Of a DNA stretch of 5,077 bases, positions 1-5,077 are shown one piece after another. The first letter of the stretch is position 1. Every line of letters starts with the position of its first letter. The notes beneath the pieces were generated by a model. The model saw only the letters and a program-made list of their open reading frames with translations. It had not been told where the DNA came from and searched no databases. The translations under genes were made by a program, and so were the position numbers. Source of the DNA: Chroococcidiopsidaceae cyanobacterium CP_BM_RX_35 (lineage in GTDB: Bacteria > Cyanobacteriota > Cyanobacteriia > Cyanobacteriales > Chroococcidiopsidaceae); contig JAFAVL010000046.1 of NCBI GenBank assembly GCA_019242465.1, forward strand, positions 1 to 5,077, given 5' to 3'.

Positions 1-741
1 GAAGCGCAAGTCAACGATGAGCGGACAAAGCGTTTAGCCGCAAAGGGTGCTCTTGCCCAAGCCAATCTAGATACTGCGACGCTCAAAATGAGGGAAAGTG
101 AAGCCGAAGTCAGCAACCTGGAAGCTCGCCTGGAGGAATTATTTGCAGGAGTAAAAGCTGCTCAACTCGACCTATCTCTCAGCTGGAGCAGCAGCAATTT
201 TGACCCCAAGATTCGCTTTCAACAACTCCAGTTAGACATAGCAGAGCGGCGGCAAGCACTTCAGACCTTACAAGGAGCCATTGAGAACACCCAGACAGAA
301 CTCACAGAAGCTCAGTCAGACTTAAAGCGGCAACAGGCCATCGTTATCCGAGCGCCAACTTCGGGACTTGTTTGGCACCTCGATGCCCAAGTCGGGCAAT
401 TTATCAGGGCAGGAGATTCCCTCGGCAAACTTCTTGATTGCCGTCAACGCTGGGTAGATGTCTATCTCGAAGAGCGAGATTTGCGCTTGCTGAAACCGGG
501 TATGCCAGCAACAATCGAACTTTATGGTTCTGACTCTGAAGTTTTTCAGGGACGAATTAGTTCAGTGCGCTCAGGGATAGGAAGGTTAGCTGTAGGGGAA
601 GACGTGGCCGTTCCTCTTATTGCTAATTTACCTCGCCAAAGTCAGGTACGAGTCCAACTAGAACCGGAGACGAAAAAAGGTATTACTAATCTGTTTTGCT
701 ATGTCGGGTACACCGCCAAAGTTACTTTTAAGATTAGGTAA
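1..741 (+). CDS. HlyD-family membrane fusion protein (periplasmic adaptor), 5'-truncated by window edge
   Basis: The frame is open from base 1 to the TAA at 739-741, giving 246 visible residues. The true start, and with it the N-terminal membrane helix, lies upstream of the window. Residues 1 to about 112 are rich in Ala, Gln, Glu, Leu and Lys with heptad-like spacing, as in the alpha-helical hairpin of HlyD/EmrA adaptors. The hallmark second half-lipoyl motif follows at residues 117-122 (RAPTSG), then a beta-barrel region with the family-typical phrases WVDVYLEE and LKPGMPATIELYG. Such proteins link an inner-membrane transporter or synthase to an outer-membrane TolC-type channel. Because it directly precedes a cellulose synthase, and no BcsB is visible, I infer that it guides the glucan across the periplasm, like the HlyD-like partner of cyanobacterial Xcs cellulose synthases. 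The family call is firm; the cellulose role rests on context. Confidence 0.9.
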   Translation, partial: EAQVNDERTKRLAAKGALAQANLDTATLKMRESEAEVSNLEARLEELFAGVKAAQLDLSLSWSSSNFDPKIRFQQLQLDIAERRQALQTLQGAIENTQTELTEAQSDLKRQQAIVIRAPTSGLVWHLDAQVGQFIRAGDSLGKLLDCRQRWVDVYLEERDLRLLKPGMPATIELYGSDSEVFQGRISSVRSGIGRLAVGEDVAVPLIANLPRQSQVRVQLEPETKKGITNLFCYVGYTAKVTFKIR

Positions 742-790
742 AACTAGGGTTTTCAGCATTACTTTTAAAATCTTTAGAGAATTGACGGCT

Positions 791-979
791 ATGAAGATTC
801 GCTCTAATCAATTCCAGAAATTTCCTCAAACGCGAACCCAAGCCCTTATTTGTCCCTGGGTTTGGACATTTTTTGTCGCCAGCGTACTCCTGTTTTTCAG
901 TGTAGTTTTTATGACGAGTTGGAGCAGTATTAGACCACATTTTTGGCTACGAGAAGTAAATTTGTCACGTTTTCAGTGA
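791..979 (+). CDS. Small single-helix membrane protein, similar to the N-terminus of the downstream cellulose synthase (hypothetical)
   Basis: This frame encodes 62 residues from ATG 791 to TGA 977-979. It lies 49 bases after the HlyD-like gene and 42 bases before the synthase ATG. A weak AGAGA at 776-780 could serve as ribosome binding site; an earlier in-frame ATG at 701 would overlap the HlyD-like gene and is less likely. The product has a basic, polar N-terminus (residues 1-20), one hydrophobic helix (about 22-41), then TSW and a short polar tail, so an N-in, C-out single-pass protein is likely. Residues 25-55 align without gaps to residues 22-52 of the synthase, with about 11 identities in 31, including WT, TSW, and the spaced S, P and F. 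It may be a real small subunit, or the leftover of a duplicated synthase 5' end. No function can be assigned, and whether it is translated is unknown. Confidence 0.5.
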   Translation: MKIRSNQFQKFPQTRTQALICPWVWTFFVASVLLFFSVVFMTSWSSIRPHFWLREVNLSRFQ

Positions 980-1021
980 AATTTTAGCTTATTGATTCCC
1001 CAAGCAACTGCGATACTTTCG

Positions 1022-3340
1022 ATGGCTCTTCCTATCAAGCAAAAACCGAATCCTCAATTTCCAATATCATTTTCTCATCTAGCTTGGACAGTCTTGATTT
1101 TTGGCGCGATCCTCTTATTGGGTACGAGTTTTGTGACAAGTTGGAACAGCAGCGGTCCAACCTTCTTTTCTCCAGAACAATTCAGTTCGCCCTCTCTGAG
1201 GCTCTCATTTTCGTCATCCGCACCGAAAAATTCGGATTCTTCCGTTTTTACTGCCGCAGCACTTTCTTCCTATTCGCCCTCAGCTCGTTCTATTCCTGAA
1301 TTTTTGCAGCCACCCGGACAGCCTTGGTTTCTCTTCTGCCCTGCACTTGCCGCCGCATGTCTCTGTATTCTACTGCCCCTCATTCCCTTCAATAATTGGA
1401 CCCGTCTAATCGTTAAGAGCCTTATTTTACTAGAGATGCTTTGCTATTTTGTCTGGCGTACCCTCGCCACTCTTAATCTTTCTGATTGGGCTAGCACTAT
1501 TTTCAGTCTTCTATTTTACTCAGTTGAAATTATCGGTTTTCTGTCGTTTATTCTTCATACCATCCACTCAATTTGGTCAACAGCGTGCCAGCGAAGCACT
1601 GAAGCTGATTGCTATTCTCAAGATGTGCTGTCAGGAAAATACTTGCCCTGGGTCGATGTTTTCATCCCTACCTATAGTGAGCCGGAGTTTATCGTGAGGC
1701 GCACTGTGATTGGATGTCAGGCAATGGACTATGCCAACAAAAACATCTATATCTTAGATGATACTCGCCGCCCCCATATTCGCAACTTGGCTGAGGAACT
1801 GGGATGTAAATATATTACGCGTCCTGATAACAAACATGCTAAGGCAGGAAACTTAAATCACGCTTGGCCAAAAACGACAGGAGAACTGATTGCGATTCTG
1901 GATGCGGACTTTGTCCCTTTTAAAAACTTCTTAACTCGCACTGTCGGCTTTTTTCAGCAGTTTGATGTTGCTCTAGTTCAGACGCCACAAAAATTTTACA
2001 ACCCCGATCACCACGTTCGTAACTTAGGACTCGACCACCTCGTTCATGACGATTTGGCTGATTTTTTTGAGTTCGATCAATCGACGCGGGATTTGTTTAA
2101 TGCAGCTCTCTGCTGCGGGACTTCCTATGTGGTAAGGCGAAGTGCACTAGAAGCAGTAGGAGGCTACAACACAATTTGTTTGGCAGAGGATTCACCGACC
2201 TCTATAACCATGCTGACCCTCGGATACCGTATTATTTATTTAAAAGAAATTCTTTCCATGGGGGAATCCACTCGCACCCATGCTGACTTTATTAAGCAGC
2301 GCACTCGCTGGCATCACAGTAATTATCAAATCTTCTGTTGTGGCAAGATAATTCCGATCTGGTCTAACTTAAATTTGGCGCAGAAAAGCGTTTTTGTGAA
2401 CTTTTTTATAGGGAGTTTTCAACCTTTGTTTCGAGTCTTTTTTTTGTTGACCCCGCTCTTTAGTCTTTGCCTGGGTCTTTCTCCTATTCTGACAACTCCA
2501 ACTGAAATACTCTATTATTTTGTTCCTTACATCTTAGTAGTGATTGGGACTACGGCTTGGGGAACAGAATATCACAGCTCATTTTTCTGGAATGATGTTT
2601 ACGAAACTCTACTTTGCTTTCCTCTCCTAAAGTGTTTAATTCTTTCCATTCGCGATCCCTTTGGTTTACCTTTTAAAGTCACTCGCAAAGGAGTTAAGTA
2701 TAATAAGAAGAATTACAATCTTGAGCATACTTGGCCACTTCTTGTGACGATCGCTCTCATGATAGCAGTCCTCTGTCTGCATCTAGTGAGCTATCTCCAA
2801 GGAGTAGGGCAAGCTGTGATTTCACCAGGGTTGGGTATTTTACTTTTTCTCCTCGTCTATAACATTGTAGTGAGCGGCATTGCCGTCCTTGCCGCGATCG
2901 ATCAACCCGAACGGCGAATCGTCGATCGATTTCCATTGCAGATATCCTGTCAGCTCAAGATTAACGATTTTTCTAATCGTAACACGATGACAGAGTATGT
3001 TTATCAAGGATACACGAAAAATCTTTCTGAGAAGGGGGCTCTTGTTACTTTGACGAGTGGAGATTTTACAACAGCAACTCAACTCCTGTTGTTAGAATTT
3101 ACAGAAGAGGGATTTTCGGTCGAAGCTCAGCTTTGTCGTTGTGAAAAACAAGGAAACGTGACTCAAGTGGCACTAAAGTTTATCAATCCCACCTTGCAGC
3201 AGAATCAGAAGTTGGTGGAGATGCTTTACACTGATATGACTTGGTGGAAGCGGAGTAAAAGACCTGGAAATCTGGATGTGTTGATTGCCTTATGCGTTTC
3301 TTTCCTCAAACTCAGGTCACTCCTCACAAAATACAGTTGA
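1022..3340 (+). CDS. xcsA: Cellulose synthase catalytic subunit (GT2, UDP-forming) with C-terminal PilZ domain
   Basis: The 772-residue inner-membrane enzyme polymerises glucose from UDP-glucose into beta-1,4-glucan and extrudes it. TTG 992 is an alternative start in frame, but ATG 1022 fits better. One helix lies at about 20-40, followed by a Ser-rich stretch (42-101) and three helices at about 102-180. The cytosolic GT2 domain (about 210-430) carries LDD (D246, D247), HAKAGN (272-277), DAD (D294, D296), QTPQ (320-323), the catalytic-base AED (D390, with Ala where BcsA has Thr) and QRTRW (426-430). Further helices lie between about 458 and 627, with the gating loop FKVTRKG at 551-557. The PilZ domain has RxxxR (R632, R636) and NLSEKG (667-672, Asn in place of the usual Asp), so cyclic di-GMP activation is expected. 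The symbol follows the naming recalled for the Thermosynechococcus enzyme; bcsA would also be used. The function call is very secure. Confidence 0.95.
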   Translation: MALPIKQKPNPQFPISFSHLAWTVLIFGAILLLGTSFVTSWNSSGPTFFSPEQFSSPSLRLSFSSSAPKNSDSSVFTAAALSSYSPSARSIPEFLQPPGQPWFLFCPALAAACLCILLPLIPFNNWTRLIVKSLILLEMLCYFVWRTLATLNLSDWASTIFSLLFYSVEIIGFLSFILHTIHSIWSTACQRSTEADCYSQDVLSGKYLPWVDVFIPTYSEPEFIVRRTVIGCQAMDYANKNIYILDDTRRPHIRNLAEELGCKYITRPDNKHAKAGNLNHAWPKTTGELIAILDADFVPFKNFLTRTVGFFQQFDVALVQTPQKFYNPDHHVRNLGLDHLVHDDLADFFEFDQSTRDLFNAALCCGTSYVVRRSALEAVGGYNTICLAEDSPTSITMLTLGYRIIYLKEILSMGESTRTHADFIKQRTRWHHSNYQIFCCGKIIPIWSNLNLAQKSVFVNFFIGSFQPLFRVFFLLTPLFSLCLGLSPILTTPTEILYYFVPYILVVIGTTAWGTEYHSSFFWNDVYETLLCFPLLKCLILSIRDPFGLPFKVTRKGVKYNKKNYNLEHTWPLLVTIALMIAVLCLHLVSYLQGVGQAVISPGLGILLFLLVYNIVVSGIAVLAAIDQPERRIVDRFPLQISCQLKINDFSNRNTMTEYVYQGYTKNLSEKGALVTLTSGDFTTATQLLLLEFTEEGFSVEAQLCRCEKQGNVTQVALKFINPTLQQNQKLVEMLYTDMTWWKRSKRPGNLDVLIALCVSFLKLRSLLTKYS

Positions 3341-3357
3341 TCTGGATACTCGTATTT

Positions 3358-3363
3358 AGGAGG
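3358..3363 (+). promoter_or_regulatory. Shine-Dalgarno site of the GH5 gene
   Basis: A perfect AGGAGG ends nine bases before GTG 3373, which is in frame with the GH5 gene. No other gene in the window has such a strong site. It argues for GTG 3373 as the start rather than ATG 3292, which has no purine-rich site before it and would overlap the synthase gene by 49 bases. Confidence 0.8.
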
Positions 3364-3372
3364 ATATATTTA

Positions 3373-4554
3373 GTGCTCGTGCCCCAAAAACTCTTTAAAA
3401 AGACAAGAATCCTTATTCTTCTTTGTCTAGGAATAGTGTTGCTCTCGTTCCAGTTCAATTTATTGAGTCAAAGTCAGCATCCTCCCAGAAATCAATTTCC
3501 TTTATCCACTTTAGCAACACAAATTGTTGACGCAACTGGCCATACTATGTTACTGCGAGGCGTTAATTGGTTTGGATTAGAAACAGAATTACACGTCCCT
3601 CACGGCTTGTGGGTCAGAGATTATCAAAATGTCCTGGCTCAAATCAAAAGCCTTGGATATAACGTCATCCGCTTTCCTTTTTCCTTGAAAGCCTTGAGAT
3701 CCAAGGAGATTTCTGGAGTTAATTTTGAGATCGGCCATAACCGCAATCTTCAAGGTAAAACACCTCTAGAAGTTTTAGATTTATTAATTGAGGAAGCTGA
3801 CCGACAAGGGTTGCTAGTTATCCTCGATTGCCATCGCAACAATGACCAGAGAATTCCGGAGCTTTGGTACGGTGATGGCTTCTCCGAAAAAGACTGGATT
3901 GAAACTTGGGAAATGCTGGCTGGACGTTATCTCAAGCAGACAAACGTTGTTGGAGCAGATTTAAAAAATGAACCTCACGGTAGAGCAAGCTGGGGAACTA
4001 ATGACTTAGCAACTGATTGGCGGTTGGCAGCAGAACGAGCAGGAAATGACATCTTGGCGGTAAATCCTAATTGGCTCATTCTTGTTGAAGGGGTTGAAAA
4101 CAATAGTTCTGAACAGAAGCTAGGAGGCCATTGGCAGGGAGGAAATTTGGAAGGAGTTAAAAACTTTCCTGTTCGGCTTTCTCAACCGCATAAGTTGGTC
4201 TACTCTCCTCACGAGTACGGACCGGGTGTTTTTCCCCAACCTTGGTTTAATGCTCCAGATTTTCCTGATAATTTATTGGCGCGTTGGGAAAAAGGTTTTG
4301 GTTACATTGTCACTCAGAGAATTGCCCCTATTTTAATTGGAGAGTTTGGAGGGCATCAGGTTGATGCAGTCTCTCGGGAAGGGCAATGGCAGAGAAAGTT
4401 AATTAATTATATCAATAGACAAAACTTGAGCTTCACTTACTGGTGTTTAAATCCCGATAGTGCTGATACAGGAGGACTTTTGCTGGATGACTGGTTAAGT
4501 CTGGACCGAGAAAAACAAAAGCTGATTGCAACGACTTTACCTGTGAAACTATGA
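3373..4554 (+). CDS. GH5-family endoglucanase (cellulase), membrane-anchored or secreted
   Basis: From GTG 3373 the product is 393 residues. It begins with a basic stretch (QKLFKK) and a hydrophobic helix at about 12-28, a signal peptide or membrane anchor. The rest is one GH5 catalytic domain, opening with LLRGVNWFGLE. It shows IRFPFS (R100), LDCHRN (H154), NEP with the acid/base E200, HEYGP (H280, Y282), IGEFGG with the nucleophile E324, and the substrate-platform W357 in TYWCLN. All key GH5 residues are present, so it should be an active retaining beta-1,4-glucanase. No carbohydrate-binding module is visible. It follows the synthase by 32 bases and is probably co-transcribed. Its likely job is trimming or releasing nascent cellulose, which GH8 BcsZ does in proteobacteria. 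Other beta-glucan or mannan substrates are possible within GH5. An upstream ATG at 3292 would give 420 residues but an untypical N-terminus. Confidence 0.93.
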   Translation: MLVPQKLFKKTRILILLCLGIVLLSFQFNLLSQSQHPPRNQFPLSTLATQIVDATGHTMLLRGVNWFGLETELHVPHGLWVRDYQNVLAQIKSLGYNVIRFPFSLKALRSKEISGVNFEIGHNRNLQGKTPLEVLDLLIEEADRQGLLVILDCHRNNDQRIPELWYGDGFSEKDWIETWEMLAGRYLKQTNVVGADLKNEPHGRASWGTNDLATDWRLAAERAGNDILAVNPNWLILVEGVENNSSEQKLGGHWQGGNLEGVKNFPVRLSQPHKLVYSPHEYGPGVFPQPWFNAPDFPDNLLARWEKGFGYIVTQRIAPILIGEFGGHQVDAVSREGQWQRKLINYINRQNLSFTYWCLNPDSADTGGLLLDDWLSLDREKQKLIATTLPVKL

Positions 4555-4668
4555 GGATAGCGTAATGTATTTACAGTATCAGGAGATACGGAGTTGGGGC
4601 AAAAATGCGGTAAAAGGAAGGAATGAACCCACCGAAATAAACTGCCATTGACTAGATCAATTTTCTGA

Positions 4669-4836
4669 GGAAGCGGAATAGATTATTGTGCTGGTTTTCT
4701 TGGTTGAGAATGGCGAAATTTATTGAGAATAACTCACGCAAAAATATACCTTCCAACCATCGCATTCTCAATAAAACAACTAAAAAGCATTGTTTATTGC
4801 CAAAGCTAAAATAGCACAATAACCTATTCCGCTTCC
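4669..4836. repeat. MITE-like element, 168 bp with 24-bp terminal inverted repeats
   Basis: The left arm (4669-4692) reads GGAAGCGGAATAG then ATTATTGTGCT. The right arm (4813-4836) is its reverse complement at 23 of 24 positions, the only difference being one A/G. Inside is a second, perfect 12-bp inverted repeat, TTTATTGAGAAT (4719-4730) against ATTCTCAATAAA (4764-4775), with a 33-base loop. A further TTGAGAAT lies at 4704-4711. It has no coding capacity. The size and structure fit a non-autonomous miniature transposable element or a cyanobacterial palindromic repeat. No clean short target duplication touches the arms. A long bidirectional RNA hairpin is the other reading. Confidence 0.6.
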
Positions 4837-4934
4837 ATGCTCCATTGAACCTTGTTGATCAATATTGAGGATCACTTTTCAGAAAACCCGCAACCAGTTG
4901 ATAGCAAGATTGAAATATTTAAGCAAAGAAGAAA

Positions 4935-4963
4935 TATACAAGTATGGAAACCCTTGGTATAAT
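4935..4963 (+). promoter_or_regulatory. Extended -10 promoter reading out of the window
   Basis: A perfect TATAAT lies at 4958-4963, preceded by TGG to give the extended -10 form TGnTATAAT. TATACA at 4935-4940 matches the -35 consensus at four of six positions, with the ideal 17-base spacing. Transcription would start near 4970. No reading frame starts before the window ends, so the target is a gene or small RNA to the right. Confidence 0.55.
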
Positions 4964-4967
4964 GTAA

Positions 4968-5077
4968 TGCAACACCTCTTTGTTAAGTCCGTTTTCTCCC
5001 CGAGCTGGGGGGTTGTGTTGCAAAAATGGGGTAGGTAGATGGTAGGGTGAGAGTTTGTGTCCATTCGCTCCCATCTG
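4968..5077 (+). other. Foldable leader or small-RNA candidate downstream of the promoter
   Basis: TGCAACAC (4968-4975) is the reverse complement of GTGTTGCA (5015-5022). Nested within is a second stem, CTCCCC (4996-5001) with GGGGGG (5007-5012), closing a GAGCT loop. Further on, AGATGG (5037-5042) can pair with CCATCT (5071-5076). Together with the promoter just upstream, this suggests a structured 5' leader or small RNA that continues past the window. I recognise no known RNA family. The first two bases of the outer stem lie before the predicted transcription start, so the outer pairing could instead be a DNA-level operator. Confidence 0.3.

Larger units (their letters stand above)
4555..5077. 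other. 523-base intergenic region without a convincing gene
   Basis: All six frames are short or lack protein-like composition here. The stretch holds a MITE-like inverted-repeat element (4669-4836), similar sequence on either side of it, and a rightward promoter with a foldable leader (4935-5077). Directly after the GH5 stop there is only a weak 5-bp hairpin (GTATC/GATAC, 4576-4589) without a T-tract, so I see no clear intrinsic terminator for the operon. No tRNA, rRNA or CRISPR pattern is recognisable. Confidence 0.7.

Noticed and set aside
701..790. Longer version of the small protein starting at ATG 701
   Set aside because: It would overlap the HlyD-like gene by 41 bases, and the extra 30 residues are basic and irregular with no match to the synthase N-terminus. 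ATG 791 gives a sensible one-helix protein.
734..940. 68-residue frame on the minus strand
   Set aside because: It is antisense to the small membrane protein frame and the HlyD-like 3' end, has low-complexity composition without a recognisable domain, and has no ribosome binding site of note.
977..979. TGA as a sequencing error or programmed read-through that fuses the small frame to the synthase
   Set aside because: The downstream ATG 1022 already yields a complete synthase with its own first helix, so no fusion is needed. It cannot be fully ruled out and is noted as a side possibility.
992..1021. TTG 992 as start of the cellulose synthase
   Set aside because: It adds only ten residues, uses a rare start codon and has no ribosome binding site. 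ATG 1022 follows in frame, and the small-protein alignment places the two N-termini at similar positions when ATG 1022 is used.
1084..1697. Two + strand frames (1084-1299 and 1449-1697) inside the synthase gene
   Set aside because: They are alternative-frame readings of a clear coding region whose product carries all the expected motifs. Their hydrophobic look is a by-product of T-rich codons for membrane helices.
2840..3082. 80-residue frame on the minus strand
   Set aside because: It lies wholly antisense to the last helix and PilZ domain of the synthase and shows no motif of its own.
4576..4589. GTATC/GATAC hairpin as operon terminator
   Set aside because: The stem is only five base pairs, low in GC, and is not followed by a T-tract.
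4879..5064. 61-residue frame on the minus strand in the 3' spacer
   Set aside because: It has no known motif, an odd composition and no clear ribosome binding site, and it runs antisense to the promoter and stems described there. A chance frame is most likely.

Overview
The window looks like cyanobacterial chromosome. The reasons are the gene content (a BcsA-type cellulose synthase with a PilZ domain, directly preceded by an HlyD-type membrane fusion protein and with no BcsB), the moderate AT content, and near-copies of the cyanobacterial HIP1 octamer (GCGATCGA at 2894-2901, ACGATCGC at 2747-2754). The exact taxon cannot be told from this piece.

Layout: four reading frames lie head to tail on the + strand over positions 1-4554, with gaps of about 30-50 bases, so they probably form one operon. 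They are (1) the C-terminal part of an HlyD-family periplasmic adaptor, cut by the window edge (1-741); (2) a tiny one-helix membrane protein frame (791-979); (3) a full cellulose synthase catalytic subunit (1022-3340); and (4) a membrane-anchored or secreted GH5 endoglucanase (best start GTG 3373, end 4554). The remaining 523 bases (4555-5077) hold no convincing gene. They contain a 168-bp MITE-like inverted-repeat element and, near the end, a strong extended -10 promoter reading rightward out of the window into a foldable leader.

Working model: the synthase makes beta-1,4-glucan from UDP-glucose at the inner membrane and is gated by cyclic di-GMP through PilZ. The HlyD-like adaptor carries the chain across the periplasm, probably to a TolC-type outer-membrane channel encoded elsewhere. 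The GH5 enzyme trims or releases chains, the job done by GH8 BcsZ in proteobacteria. This matches the cyanobacterial Xcs-type cellulose system known from Thermosynechococcus, so the core is not new. The least explained item is the small protein frame at 791-979. It aligns without gaps to the N-terminal membrane helix of the synthase that follows it, in the same frame and offset by exactly 222 bases, which suggests an old tandem duplication of the 5' end of the synthase gene.
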